From an uncultured Ruminococcus sp. (GTDB lineage: Bacteria > Bacillota > Clostridia > Oscillospirales > Ruminococcaceae), in assembly GCA_947627275.1 (NCBI GenBank), contig CANQVK010000002.1, positions 1 through 64,000 on the forward strand: DNA of 64,000 nt. The letters run 5' to 3'. The notes beneath the pieces are model-generated. The model ran no database searches, was not told the origin of the DNA, and saw only the letters and a list, made by a program, of their open reading frames with translations. Of the stretch, positions 1 through 8,415 are shown piece by piece. The stretch's first letter is position 1. Every line of letters starts with the position of its first letter. The position numbers and the translations under genes are program-made.

Positions 1-81
1 TGTCATGTCCAGTTGTCTTTTGTGAAAATTATGTGAAACTTTCTCTTTTTCTATTGACTTTTATTTGCAGGTCTATCTTTT

Positions 82-146
82 TTATTATAACATATTAGCT
101 TCAAAATTGCAACGGACGCAGAAATAAATCTCGATAAATATTTTTA
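82..146 (-). repeat. Promoter-containing repeat block, copy 1
   Basis: Read on the minus strand, this stretch of about 65 bp matches 21262-21326 on the plus strand with only four or five differences by eye. It contains the -35, spacer and -10 of a promoter plus about 35 bp upstream of the -35. Conservation of the spacer and upstream part, not only of the hexamers, points to duplication or a shared regulator site. The rest of 1-287 shows no gene. Confidence 0.65.
84..112 (-). promoter_or_regulatory. Vegetative promoter reading leftward out of the window
   Basis: On the minus strand a TTGCAA -35 (107-112) is followed after exactly 17 bp by a perfect TATAAT -10 (84-89). It would start a transcript leaving the left edge, so the gene it serves is not in the window. 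The promoter lies inside a block that is repeated upstream of the helicase gene at about 21.3 kb. Confidence 0.6.
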
Positions 147-287
147 TAACGCGACACAGGGTGCAGCGACACGCCGCTTATACCATATTTCAAAAGAATA
201 AGCACGCCTTTTACATTTTTTTGCGGTAATGGGAAAAAAACGTAACAGCATCTAAAAAGATAGCAGAGAGTATATTTCAGCTTTCGG

Positions 288-1664
288 TTAAATAAGAAGA
301 AATATCGGGAAAAAGCTGATAAGGTACCTACAGCGGGTTTCCCATATCAGTAAAAAAACGCATAATCCGAAAAGGCTTAGTCGGAACAGAAATGTTTCGT
401 CCGAGCCTTTTTTTCGAGCCTGCCATAAATTGATAAGTAATGAAAAAGCAACTGTCCAATGGCAGAAAAACGCTGTTACTATGAAAACGGGAGACCGAAA
501 AGAACCTTCACAGTAATAGCCTGCCATAAAAGTAAAGTTTTCCCACGTATAAGCTATTTTATCCGCTAAATGTCCGATAAAGCCGAAAAATCCCTGAGTT
601 TTCAGCTTCAGTGACAGCCTTGCAAGGTCGGCGGAGGCTTTATCGCTGCCTGAAAAACTTTGAGTATAGAGAAAATCCTCTGAATTATATCCGCCCCTGC
701 CGTCCGCACTCATCATTACCCAATGAATAAGAGGAAACGTCTTTTCTTTCAACATTTCGCATGTAATGCCCAAAAGCTTTACAGATATGGCGGATACAGT
801 CTTTACAGCCGTCGCAAATGGCATCGTCAATGCTCCATAGCATGAAATTTTGCGTTTTTGAAGAAGCATATCAATAATGACAGCGATGAGAAGTACGCCT
901 GAGCTGCCTTTCATTTTGAACGCAAGTCCCATAACTGCACCGCATATGACGAGCTGAGAGAGCTTGCCTGATTTTCGGTTTTTGAGGTAAATATAAACCG
1001 ATAGCATTATAAGCGGCATTGCCATGGAATCAGTGTAGAAATTGGCGGCATAGGTGACAAACGGTGTAAAAAGCATACCTCTTACAGCACATAAAAACGC
1101 CTTTTTAGTTGCATGAACAAGCTCGGCACAGCGACACATCAGCCAGTAGGACGTATTAAGTGCGATAATGTTCAATATCGTTGGCAGAATGTTTGTTATT
1201 TTTCCGAAAAATTCAAACTGGACTTTATACAGTATATAAATTATGGTAAAGAGAGCATGATTGTTGGGGTAGCACTCGAAATAATCTTGATGATATTCAG
1301 GCAGATTATAATAAAGATCTCTGCCGAGTATAAGGTTTTCAGCTCCGTCGGCAACGTATTTCAGGTCGTTTATGGGTGTAAAGTTGACAAATACGGCGGA
1401 CAGTACCTGTGCAATAAGCAGAATAAGGCACAGCAATACGGAAAATCGTCGGTATTCGTACACAGTCATGGATTCGGCATACTTTTCAAGACCATTGAAT
1501 TTTACGGCGCATAAAAAAGCCAGAGCTGCACCGGCAGGTACTATAAGCCATGGAACGGGAAGCGTGTTCGCCTTATTGACTACTGCTCCGTATATGCCGA
1601 GAGTCAGAGATACAGAGAAAAATATTGGTATAATGTGATTTATTAACGTTATTATGCGTTTCAT
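288..1664 (-). CDS. Multi-pass membrane protein, GT-C glycosyltransferase-like
   Basis: A 458-residue protein with about ten or more hydrophobic segments. An early aromatic/acidic extracytoplasmic loop (around ADGAENLILGRDLYYN) and a C-terminal ETRCRYLISFFP segment resemble GT-C enzymes that move sugars from polyprenyl-phosphate donors on the outer face of the membrane. That family would glycosylate proteins or wall polymers; the substrate cannot be read from sequence. The ATG at 1664 is chosen because AGAGG sits just before it, while the longer frame up to 1787 runs through an intergenic repeat fragment. It is a single gene, divergent from the SleC-like operon. A polysaccharide polymerase is an alternative. 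Confidence 0.6.
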   Translation of the reverse strand: MKRIITLINHIIPIFFSVSLTLGIYGAVVNKANTLPVPWLIVPAGAALAFLCAVKFNGLEKYAESMTVYEYRRFSVLLCLILLIAQVLSAVFVNFTPINDLKYVADGAENLILGRDLYYNLPEYHQDYFECYPNNHALFTIIYILYKVQFEFFGKITNILPTILNIIALNTSYWLMCRCAELVHATKKAFLCAVRGMLFTPFVTYAANFYTDSMAMPLIMLSVYIYLKNRKSGKLSQLVICGAVMGLAFKMKGSSGVLLIAVIIDMLLQKRKISCYGALTMPFATAVKTVSAISVKLLGITCEMLKEKTFPLIHWVMMSADGRGGYNSEDFLYTQSFSGSDKASADLARLSLKLKTQGFFGFIGHLADKIAYTWENFTFMAGYYCEGSFRSPVFIVTAFFCHWTVAFSLLINLWQARKKGSDETFLFRLSLFGLCVFLLIWETRCRYLISFFPIFLLI

Positions 1665-1723
1665 ATGTAACCTCTTTTCTTTTAGCGTTAAAAAATAATA
1701 AAAATAATCTTTTCTTGAATTGA

Positions 1724-1798
1724 TATACTCGACGCTATTGCAAAACGTCCAAAGAATGCTGAACAGAAAACTTATTTTTACGTTCACTATAATTATAG
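1724..1798. repeat. Fragments of the intergenic palindromic element
   Basis: TATACTCGACGCTATTGCAA at 1724-1743 and an ACGTTCACTATAATTATA segment at about 1780-1797 match half-sites of palindromes found at 20995-21180, 21344-21412 and elsewhere. Only half-sites remain here, so this looks like a decayed copy. It lies in the divergent spacer between the membrane-protein gene and the SleC-like operon. Confidence 0.5.
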
Positions 1799-1940
1799 TT
1801 TAAAGCCATTAACATTAAAGTGGTGTTTTTCTTAATTTGTTACAGATATTTTCTTATTATTTTCTTAAGAATAATAATTAGTAATTTTAATTGAAAGTCT
1901 TGCATAGAATATAACTGTAACGATATTACGGAGGTTTATT

Positions 1941-2792
1941 ATGACACTGAGAGACATTGAGGCGTATAAAAAAGAGCTTATGAAGCTGTATTCAAAAGGT
2001 CAGCCCGAAAGCGAGTCGAAAAGTGAGGAAAAAAGCATTCAAGAGGCAGTCGAAGCCAATAATGAGCAAAATGAGGCGTTTAAAAGGGAAGAAAAGGAAC
2101 AGAACGGCACGGAAGATCCAATAAATGACGAAAATATACAGCAGAATGGTGAGATTCCCATGGAAAATGATACTGAAACGGTGACGGAAGGGGAAACTCC
2201 ATTTGAAGAACAGGAATATGAAAATGCGGAGGAAGAAGAATATGACGAAAAAGCCTACAATGAAGGAGAACACGATACCTCCTACTTTCCCTATACGGGG
2301 GATGTTGAAGAAACGGAGCTTGAAAGAATTATCTCAGATTCAGAACTTCCCGATACTGATGAGTTCTCAGAATCTTCACTCGTTTCGCAGGAGAGCCTGG
2401 GCGATTCGTCTGGCTTTATCATCGTTAACGTCAGAACAGGAAATGAAGCGTCGCCGATAGTTGGCGCTTCGGTTATCGTTACTGCTGTAAACAACGGCAG
2501 ACGGCTGTTCATTGCTGCCGGTCAGACTGATATAAGCGGCACTGTAACTCAGATTGAAGCTCCTGCGCCCGATAAGATATATTCTCAGTCTCCCGATACG
2601 GATGTAAGACCATACAGTCTTTTTGATATAAGCGTCAGAGCCAATGGCTTTTTTAATGCAAGAAGCGTTGACGTACCCGTTTTTTCGGGAGTAACCTCGA
2701 TCCAGAATTTCAACATGATACCTCTTCCTCTTGGGGCGGAAAGCGGCGATGACACGCTGACATATTTTAATCAAGAGCCATTTTTCGGATAG
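1941..2792 (+). CDS. Acidic protein with carboxypeptidase-regulatory-like domain, SleC N-terminal type
   Basis: A 283-residue protein with no signal peptide. Residues 20-150 are a very acidic, low-complexity Glu/Asp/Asn stretch. Residues about 155-265 form one beta-sandwich-like domain (GFIIVNVRTG..PIVGASVIVTA..) of the carboxypeptidase-regulatory type, ending in ..NFNMIPLPL. In clostridial spore cortex-lytic enzymes (SleC) a similar domain precedes the SpoIID-like catalytic part; here it is a separate gene directly upstream of that part. ATG 1941 has GGAGG six to seven bases upstream. The gap to the next gene is 8 bp, so the three genes 1941-4707 are one operon. The acidic region could keep the protein soluble or bind cations; function is inferred only. 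Confidence 0.6.
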   Translation: MTLRDIEAYKKELMKLYSKGQPESESKSEEKSIQEAVEANNEQNEAFKREEKEQNGTEDPINDENIQQNGEIPMENDTETVTEGETPFEEQEYENAEEEEYDEKAYNEGEHDTSYFPYTGDVEETELERIISDSELPDTDEFSESSLVSQESLGDSSGFIIVNVRTGNEASPIVGASVIVTAVNNGRRLFIAAGQTDISGTVTQIEAPAPDKIYSQSPDTDVRPYSLFDISVRANGFFNARSVDVPVFSGVTSIQNFNMIPLPLGAESGDDTLTYFNQEPFFG

Positions 2793-2800
2793 GAGGAACT

Positions 2801-4198
2801 ATGCTTACAGGAACACCATTTATTCCCGAGACTATAACGGTTCATCTCGGTACTCCCGATTCCCCTGCGCCGAATGTTACGCTGGATTTTGCATCCTACA
2901 TAAAAAATGTGGCGTCCAGCGAAATCTTTCCAACATGGAGTAATTCGGCTCTCAGAGCGAATATTTATGCGATCGTCACCTTTGCGCTCAACCGTATTTA
3001 TACAGAATGGTACAGGTCGAGGGGATATAATTTTGACATTACGTCAACAACTCAGTATGACCAGAAATTCATAAACGGCAGAGAATTTTTTCAGAATATC
3101 GGTTTTATTGTTGATGAGCTTTTCAACGATTATGTTCAGAGACAGGGGAGTATAGAACCGCTGTTTACATCCTTCTGCAACGGCACTACTTCAACCTGTT
3201 CGGGTCTTTCTCAATGGGGAACAGTCGATCTTGCAAACAACGGTTTTACGCCATACGAAATACTTCAATACTACTATGGAGATGATATTAATATTGTGAA
3301 GGATGCGCCAGTCAAAACGGCAATGCCGTCTTATCCGGGAATTCCGCTGAGATTCGGTTCGGCAAGCAACGATGTAAAGTCGCTGCAAATTTTCCTTAAC
3401 AGAATTTCAAGGAATTATCCTGCTATACCGAAAATACCGCAGGCTGACGGAATTTTCGACACTGCGACAGAGGAGGCGGTCAGAAAGTTTCAGGACGTTT
3501 TTGACCTTGCTGTAACAGGCGTGGTCGAGCAAGGAACATGGTACAGGATAGTGTACATTTATACAAGCGTAAAGCGGCTTTCGGAGCTTGATTCCGAGGG
3601 CGTTGCATGGCAGGAGGTCGCCCCCAAGTTCACAGAAGATCTGCGTATCGGAAGCGAAGGGATAGAGGTGCGGAATTTACAGTATTACCTTGCTGTCATA
3701 GGCGCATATTATGAAGCGGTGCAGTCCGTTGAGATCACGGGGTATTTCGGCGAAGCGACCGAGCAGTCGCTGAAATCATTTCAGCGTGTTTTCGGAATAC
3801 CGCAGACAGGCGAGCTTGACCGCGCTACCAAAAACGACCTTTACCGAGCGTATATGGGCATTGTTGAGTCTGTACGTCCCGAATATGTACCTGTAGCGCT
3901 TTATCCGGGAACGGTTCTGCGAGAAGGTGCAAGAGGGGATTCCGTGCGGATAATTCAGGAGTACCTGAGTCTTATACATGATACGTACCCGAATATTCCG
4001 GCGGTAAGCAACACGGGCTACTTCGGGCAGATCACAAAACAGGCTGTTACCGAATTTCAGCGTCAGTTCGGCATAAATCCGACAGGGATCATAGGCGGAG
4101 TGACGTGGGACGCCATAGCAGGCGTTTACTCCGATCTGCGCTATGGATTTGATAAAAGACCCTATCAGAATCCGGGATACACAATTACAGGAGGTTGA
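2801..4198 (+). CDS. SleC/SpoIID-like peptidoglycan enzyme with three PG-binding domains
   Basis: A 465-residue protein. Residues about 1-165 match the SpoIID-like central domain of SleC-type cortex-lytic proteins (ALNRIYTEWYRSRGYNFDI, FTSFCNG, GLSQWGTVDLA, YYYGDDI). Residues about 180-250, 280-350 and 370-445 are three PG_binding_1 repeats, each with a DGIFDTATEEAVRKFQ-like core. SpoIID-type domains act as lytic transglycosylases on stem-peptide-free glycan, and SleC attacks cortex muramic-lactam, so peptidoglycan cleavage or binding is expected. There is no signal peptide, as for SleC, which is packaged in spores. It begins after AGGAGG and is followed two bases later by another PG-binding gene. 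Whether this organism sporulates is unknown. Confidence 0.7.
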   Translation: MLTGTPFIPETITVHLGTPDSPAPNVTLDFASYIKNVASSEIFPTWSNSALRANIYAIVTFALNRIYTEWYRSRGYNFDITSTTQYDQKFINGREFFQNIGFIVDELFNDYVQRQGSIEPLFTSFCNGTTSTCSGLSQWGTVDLANNGFTPYEILQYYYGDDINIVKDAPVKTAMPSYPGIPLRFGSASNDVKSLQIFLNRISRNYPAIPKIPQADGIFDTATEEAVRKFQDVFDLAVTGVVEQGTWYRIVYIYTSVKRLSELDSEGVAWQEVAPKFTEDLRIGSEGIEVRNLQYYLAVIGAYYEAVQSVEITGYFGEATEQSLKSFQRVFGIPQTGELDRATKNDLYRAYMGIVESVRPEYVPVALYPGTVLREGARGDSVRIIQEYLSLIHDTYPNIPAVSNTGYFGQITKQAVTEFQRQFGINPTGIIGGVTWDAIAGVYSDLRYGFDKRPYQNPGYTITGG

Positions 4199-4200
4199 GT

Positions 4201-4707
4201 ATGCCATACACCGATTTTCAGAAGCAGCAGCATATCGCAGAGCTGCAAAAATATCTCCAGTCGATAGACAGGGACGAGGGACGTAAGACCTTAGTCATTC
4301 CCGATGGTGTTTACGGCAGCAATACTTCTGCTGCTGTACGGGAATTTCAGCGTACTCACGGACTTCCTGTAACGGGAGATACCGACACCGAAACATGGGA
4401 CGAGATCGTGGCTGCATACAAAAACGGCAATTGCGTCAAACCTCAGCCGTATCCTGCCTTTCCATCGGCAGATTATGTTTGTCAAAACGGATGCAGCGGA
4501 ATTGTTGTTTATGTCATTCAGGCTATGCTTTGCGAGCTTGGGAAAAGCTATGATAATTTCACGAGAATTGATATATGCGGAAATTATAATATTGCAACAG
4601 CCGGAGCAGTTGAGGATTTTCAGCGCAGATGCGGACTTACATGCACAGGATCGGTTGACTGCCAAACATGGAATATGTTGGTTGCCTGCTGCGGTCATAA
4701 GTTCTGA
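4201..4707 (+). CDS. Small double peptidoglycan-binding protein
   Basis: A 168-residue protein made of two PG_binding_1 domains (about 10-75 and 90-160), each with the F-Q-R core (AAVREFQRTHGLPVTG; AVEDFQRRCGLTCTG). No catalytic domain or signal peptide is visible. ATG 4201 is preferred over an in-frame TTG six bases upstream because AGGAGG is correctly spaced from the ATG. It lies two bases after the SleC-like gene, so translation is probably coupled. The likely role is a wall-anchoring partner of the upstream enzyme. Several cysteines in the second domain (residues about 90-168) are unusual for this fold. Confidence 0.65.
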   Translation: MPYTDFQKQQHIAELQKYLQSIDRDEGRKTLVIPDGVYGSNTSAAVREFQRTHGLPVTGDTDTETWDEIVAAYKNGNCVKPQPYPAFPSADYVCQNGCSGIVVYVIQAMLCELGKSYDNFTRIDICGNYNIATAGAVEDFQRRCGLTCTGSVDCQTWNMLVACCGHKF

Positions 4708-4769
4708 CAGGATGCAGGAGAATTTTGTCCTCAAAATATGCATAAGCGCTTTGTCGTCATCAAAATTAA

Positions 4770-4804
4770 TGCAGCAGCGTGCAAACCCGTGCGTTGCTGC
4801 ATTA
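4770..4804 (+). terminator. Stem-loop after the SleC-like operon
   Basis: ATGCAGCA..GC and GC..TGCTGCAT form a stem interrupted by small mismatches around a short loop, about 65 bp after the last gene of the operon. The downstream sequence is A/T-rich but lacks a long T run, so termination is probable rather than certain. Confidence 0.45.
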
Positions 4805-4845
4805 CGTTCTGATTAATTAAAAAATATTAAAATCTCTGAAAGCTA

Positions 4846-4874
4846 TTGCAATTATCGAAAAAAAATGGTATAAT
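4846..4874 (+). promoter_or_regulatory. Promoter of tRNA-Arg
   Basis: TTGCAA (4846-4851), a 17-bp spacer and TATAAT (4869-4874) predict a start near 4881, some 35 bases before the tRNA. This is one of four promoters in the window that use TTGCAA as -35. Confidence 0.7.
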
Positions 4875-4914
4875 ATTCAAGTAAGATTTTTGGTGAAACG
4901 AAAAATCTTGATCT

Positions 4915-4988
4915 GTCCCGATAGCTCAGTAGGATAGAGCGGCTGCCTCCTAAGCAGCAGGCCGGAGGTTCGACTCCTCTTCGGGACG
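4915..4988 (+). tRNA. tRNA-Arg (anticodon CCU)
   Basis: The acceptor arms GTCCCGA and TCGGGAC pair fully. The D arm is GCTC..GAGC, the anticodon stem is GCTGC/GCAGC around loop CTCCTAA giving anticodon CCU, and the T arm is GGAGG-TTCGACT-CCTCT with one G-U pair. The discriminator is G, and CCA is not encoded. It reads AGG codons and stands alone, with its own promoter. Confidence 0.92.
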
Positions 4989-4993
4989 CTTAA

Positions 4994-5025
4994 AAATCTC
5001 CGCAGATATGTGCTTCTGCGGAGAT
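4994..5025 (+). terminator. Hairpin after tRNA-Arg
   Basis: ATCTCCGCAGA and TCTGCGGAGAT form a perfect 11-bp stem with an 8-base loop, starting six bases after the tRNA. No T run follows on the plus strand; the T run lies on the opposite strand. It could act as a terminator or a processing barrier. Confidence 0.5.
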
Positions 5026-5091
5026 AGTTATGCGTTGAGACATTTGTCTCTTACTTAAATATTGAATATTTTAATTCGGAGGTATAATATA

Positions 5092-5673
5092 ATGTCAAAA
5101 AATTTTATCGTTGAAACATCTGCACGTCACATCCATGTAACTCAGGAGCATCTTGAGATACTTTTCGGCAAGGGACATGAGCTTACAAAGAAGAAGGATC
5201 TTTCTCAGCCCGGACAGTTTGCCTGTGAGGAGAGAGTTACTATCGTAGGTCCTAAGAAAGAGCTTCCGGGCGTTTCTATCCTCGGACCTGTCCGTCCTGA
5301 GACACAGGTAGAGCTTTCTGCAACAGATGCGCGTTCGATCGGTATTGCCGCTCCTATAAGAGAATCGGCTGATATTGCAGGTTCGGGCGCATGTAAGGTC
5401 ATCGGTCCTTGTGGCGAGATCGAAATTTCCGAAGGCGTTATTGTTGCCAAGCGTCATATCCACCTCACACCCGCAGACGCTGAGGAGCTTGGCGTTAAGG
5501 ATAAGCAGGTAGTATGGGTAAAGGTAAATACTCCCGAAAGAAGCGCTATCCTCGGAGACGTAGTTTGTCGTGTTTCCGAAAAGTATGCGCGTGCTATGCA
5601 CATTGATACTGATGAATCTAATGCTATAGGCGCACCTCGTGAGCTTTACGGCGAAATAGTTACTGTTGAATAA
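5092..5673 (+). CDS. pduL: Phosphate acyltransferase, PduL family
   Basis: A 193-residue protein with the two PduL halves. The metal-binding motifs ARHIHVT (residues about 11-17) and KRHIHLT (about 121-127) are both present, and the length is close to the usual 200-220. PduL converts acyl-CoA plus phosphate to acyl-phosphate and CoA with zinc. There are no microcompartment shell genes nearby and no N-terminal encapsulation extension, so a cytosolic role as phosphotransacetylase in acetate formation is most likely. ATG 5092 follows GGAGG; an upstream in-frame start at 5062 lacks a site. It is a single gene, ending in a palindromic element and a terminator. Confidence 0.88.
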   Translation: MSKNFIVETSARHIHVTQEHLEILFGKGHELTKKKDLSQPGQFACEERVTIVGPKKELPGVSILGPVRPETQVELSATDARSIGIAAPIRESADIAGSGACKVIGPCGEIEISEGVIVAKRHIHLTPADAEELGVKDKQVVWVKVNTPERSAILGDVVCRVSEKYARAMHIDTDESNAIGAPRELYGEIVTVE

Positions 5674-5676
5674 AAG

Positions 5677-5717
5677 ATACTCGTCTCTGTTGTTCAGTTT
5701 GTAATAGAAGCGAGTAT
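5677..5717. repeat. Palindromic element just after pduL
   Basis: ATACTCGTCTCTGTT and its imperfect inverse AATAGAAGCGAGTAT enclose about 12 bases. The half-site resembles the ATACTC..CGCTATT family seen at several intergenic sites. It starts three bases after the pduL stop, so it will be in the pduL transcript 3' end. Confidence 0.5.
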
Positions 5718-5750
5718 ATATCAGCTTGCGTAAAAGTTTTACTAATAATG

Positions 5751-5784
5751 AAAAGCAGTTTTCTATCATAAGAGAACTGCTTTT
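5751..5784 (+). terminator. Terminator-like hairpin after pduL
   Basis: AAAAGCAGTTTTCT and AGAGAACTGCTTTT pair with one mismatch around a short loop. The flanking A and T runs mean it can act on either strand. Confidence 0.6.
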
Positions 5785-5868
5785 ACATCGTTTCATTTAT
5801 TTATCTTTATAAACCTTTGTGATACATAAAGTTACAAAAATATTTAAATTTTCGTAGGTAAAAAGCAT

Positions 5869-6306
5869 ATGGTAAGAGAAGTCAAGGAAAATGAATTAAA
5901 TGAACTGCTGCAATTGTACTTATATTTGCACGAAAAGTCATTGCCGGATATGACAGAGCATTTGAGAAATACTTGGAATACTATTATTCAAGATGAAAAC
6001 CATCATATTATTGTAAATGAGATAGAGGGTAAAATCGTTTCTTCTTGTGTATGTGTTATCATTCCTAATTTGACAAGAAATGTAAGACCATATGCTATCA
6101 TTGAAAATGTTGTAACGCATGAAAGGTATAGGGGAAAAGGATATGCAACAGTATGTTTAAATTATGCCAAGGCAATAGCAGAAAAAGAAAATTGTTATAA
6201 AATGATGCTTCTTACCGGTTCAAAGAAAGAAGCTACATTCAGTTTTTATCAGAATGCCGGATATAACAGCACTGATAAAACAGCATTTATACAATGGCTT
6301 GAATAA
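5869..6306 (+). CDS. GNAT-family N-acetyltransferase
   Basis: A 145-residue protein with the GNAT acetyl-CoA site: the beta-4 strand IENVVTHERYRGKGYA contains the R/Q-x-x-G-x-G/A signature (RYRGKGY, residues about 87-93), followed by the helix ATVCLNYAKAIAE and a C-terminal FYQNAGY motif. It transfers acetyl from acetyl-CoA to an amine; the substrate is unknown. The ribosome site is weak (AGGT). The gene is clearly more A/T-rich than its neighbours and ends in a hairpin also found after asnA. Together these suggest a later arrival, though base composition alone is weak evidence. Confidence 0.8.
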   Translation: MVREVKENELNELLQLYLYLHEKSLPDMTEHLRNTWNTIIQDENHHIIVNEIEGKIVSSCVCVIIPNLTRNVRPYAIIENVVTHERYRGKGYATVCLNYAKAIAEKENCYKMMLLTGSKKEATFSFYQNAGYNSTDKTAFIQWLE

Positions 6307-6313
6307 TAAAAAA

Positions 6314-6356
6314 TAACGCCACAGTACTTATGAATGTCATAAATACTATGGCGTTA
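6314..6356. terminator. Convergent hairpin, copy 1 of a repeated 41-base stem-loop
   Basis: AACGCCACAGTACTTATGA pairs with TCATAAATACTATGGCGTT. It sits between the convergent GNAT and aminotransferase genes and can serve both as a terminator. A near copy lies at 49057-49097 after asnA. Confidence 0.6.
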
Positions 6357-6373
6357 ATATTTTTATGTATGAT

Positions 6374-7411
6374 CTAAGAGGTCTGCAAAATTCTTTCAAC
6401 AGTCTCTATGAGAATATCGTTATCATCTTTCATGCGAACGGAAATTCGGAAATATCCATCGTCCAGATCATAGCTTTCAGAGCAGTTTTTTATGCGGATC
6501 CCCTTTTTCATCAGCAGTTTATCCAGCGGCAGCTCGCACTGAAACAGAAGAAAGCAAGTTTTGGAGGGAAACACAGGGATCCCCAGCCGTGTAAGTTCTT
6601 CCGCAAGGTGATTACGTTCGACGGCAACATATTTTCGTGACATTTTCAAGAATTTTTCAGCTTTTACAGCAGCTTCGGCAGCAGCAAGTGCCGCCCCGGA
6701 AACGCTGTAAATTCTGCCTGCGTTTTTTATTTTTTCAGCTATTTTTTCATCGCCGCAGAGAGCGTATCCCATAGGCATACCTGCCATTGAAAATATTTTC
6801 GTAAATGATTTTATAATAATTATTTTATTGCCAAAACAATTTTTTGCGCTGTATTTTTCTCCGTGGTAAACGAAGTCCATATATCGTTCATCGCAAACCA
6901 TTATGGTATTTGACCGACGGCACTTTTCGGCAATTATGCTTAAAGTGTACGGAGTTATGACCTCACCCGTAGGATTGTTGGGGCTGCAAAGAAAGATCAT
7001 ATCGGTTTCGGCGTCTATAAATTCGGTGATCTCCGAAGTCACGGTGAAATTTTTTTTTGCAGACAGTCGGATGTTCATTGTATTGCAGCCAAATTGCTCC
7101 AACGCACGGCTGTACTCTCCCGAACACGGCGAAAAAACCAATGCTTTTTTTGGACGCAGAGCGCATATCGTTCTGAAAATCAGATCGTCGCCCCCGTTTC
7201 CGCAAACTATATTTTCCATTGGGATATTTTCGTATACTGAAAGTTTTTTTCGCAGGAGAGTACAATCCGGGTCGGGATAGTCAGCCCAACGCTGTTTATT
7301 TTCAGTTATTGTTTTTTTTACCGACGGAGGGATGCCAAGAGGATTGAGAGCAGCCGAAAAGTCGAGCTTTACGCCGTTGTATCTGTTTCCGCCGAACTCG
7401 GGAACGTTCAT
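6374..7411 (-). CDS. PLP-dependent aminotransferase-fold enzyme, CobD/HisC-like
   Basis: A 345-residue fold-type I PLP enzyme. The N-terminus (LDFSAALNPLGIPPSVK) is the FSxNxNPLGPP pattern of L-threonine-phosphate decarboxylase CobD. SPNNPTGE (about 143-150), the DERYMDF Asp and SFTKIFSMAG with Lys205 form the cofactor site. CobD makes the aminopropanol-phosphate arm of cobamides; the close relative HisC makes histidinol phosphate. No other cobamide or histidine genes are in view, so the exact reaction is open. The start follows AGAGGTG. It lies 146 bp downstream of ksgA and may be cotranscribed with it. CobD-like is favoured on the N-terminal motif. Confidence 0.7.
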   Translation of the reverse strand: MNVPEFGGNRYNGVKLDFSAALNPLGIPPSVKKTITENKQRWADYPDPDCTLLRKKLSVYENIPMENIVCGNGGDDLIFRTICALRPKKALVFSPCSGEYSRALEQFGCNTMNIRLSAKKNFTVTSEITEFIDAETDMIFLCSPNNPTGEVITPYTLSIIAEKCRRSNTIMVCDERYMDFVYHGEKYSAKNCFGNKIIIIKSFTKIFSMAGMPMGYALCGDEKIAEKIKNAGRIYSVSGAALAAAEAAVKAEKFLKMSRKYVAVERNHLAEELTRLGIPVFPSKTCFLLFQCELPLDKLLMKKGIRIKNCSESYDLDDGYFRISVRMKDDNDILIETVERILQTS

Positions 7412-7557
7412 ATAAACACCTCTTAATGAATAAAATAGTTTGGAACCACTGACTAAATACCGCTTTCAGCTTGGCACGCCTTCTGCTTGCAGATTTTATG
7501 CAATCTGACAAAAAATCAGACTACACATCTGACGCATCATATTTAATCAGCGATTGC

Positions 7558-8415
7558 TTAATCAATAGTCATAAGTCGTTTTGATAAGTCAGTCAACTGC
7601 TCCATAGTCAACGCTTCTATGCGTACCGATCCAGATATACCGAGTTCAGAAAGCGCTGAATATACGTCGTTTTTTGAAAGTCCCATAATAGAGTAAAGGG
7701 CGTTTGCCAAGGTTTTTCTGCGTTGTGAAAAACCTGCTTGCACCATGCGAAAGAAAAATTTTTCCTCATTTGGTTCAAGTTTCGTTTCTTTGTTGATGTC
7801 TATTCTGATAACAGCAGAATCCACGTTCGGGGACGGCATGAAGCTGCCTCGTGAAACGCCGAAAAGCTGTTTAACGGTTCCGTAATAGTTCACGCCGACT
7901 GTTATCGCGCCTGATTCACGGCTTCCGACTTTGGCGCAAAGACGCTGAGCCGCTTCTTTCTGCACCATAACGGTTATGGAATCTATTGGAAGCCTGCTTT
8001 CAAGAAGAAGCATTATAACAGGGGAGGTTATATAGTATGGCAGATTAGCGCAGACGGCGGCTTTCAGTCCCGAGAAATCTTCGGAAATAATTCTTCGCAG
8101 ATTGGCTTTCATAACATCTTCGTTATATATTTTAATGTTGTCAAATCCGCTGAGAGTTTCCCGAAGCACGGGCATAAGCCTTGTATCTATCTCGACCGCT
8201 GAAACCTTGTCCGCACGGAGGGCAAGTTCTTTTGTAAGAACGCCGATCCCCGTACCGATCTCAAGAATACCATACCCCTTTTCTGCATTGCCCATTTCAG
8301 CAATTTTCGGGCATATATCGGGATTGATTATAAAATTCTGCCCCAATCCTTTTGAAAAATTGAAGCCATGTCGGCTTAGAATATCCTTTACCGTACTGAT
8401 ATTAGTTAGATTCAT
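7558..8415 (-). CDS. rsmA: 16S rRNA dimethyladenosine transferase (KsgA/RsmA)
   Basis: A 285-residue protein. GLGQNFIINP (about 18-27), the SAM loop LEIGTGIGVLT and the catalytic NLPYYITSPVI are all present, with the usual C-terminal helical domain. KsgA dimethylates two adjacent adenines in helix 45 of 16S rRNA during 30S maturation. ATG 8415 is chosen for its GGAG site; an extension to 8472 would lie almost entirely inside the upstream gene. It overlaps the upstream small gene by 14 bases, so translation is coupled. It is the last certain member of the operon that starts with mscS. Confidence 0.93.
   Translation of the reverse strand: MNLTNISTVKDILSRHGFNFSKGLGQNFIINPDICPKIAEMGNAEKGYGILEIGTGIGVLTKELALRADKVSAVEIDTRLMPVLRETLSGFDNIKIYNEDVMKANLRRIISEDFSGLKAAVCANLPYYITSPVIMLLLESRLPIDSITVMVQKEAAQRLCAKVGSRESGAITVGVNYYGTVKQLFGVSRGSFMPSPNVDSAVIRIDINKETKLEPNEEKFFFRMVQAGFSQRRKTLANALYSIMGLSKNDVYSALSELGISGSVRIEALTMEQLTDLSKRLMTID

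Noticed and set aside
368-416. Terminator-like hairpin AAAAGGCTTAGTCGGA..TCCGAGCCTTTTTTT
   Set aside because: It lies inside the coding frame of the GT-C-like gene, about 80-130 bp before its stop, and the frame continues normally.
4475-4816. 113-codon frame overlapping the small PG-binding gene
   Set aside because: It overlaps a well-supported PG-binding protein in another frame and runs through a terminator stem.
5092-5673. Bacterial microcompartment locus around pduL
   Set aside because: No shell proteins or aldehyde dehydrogenase are present, and PduL lacks an N-terminal targeting extension.
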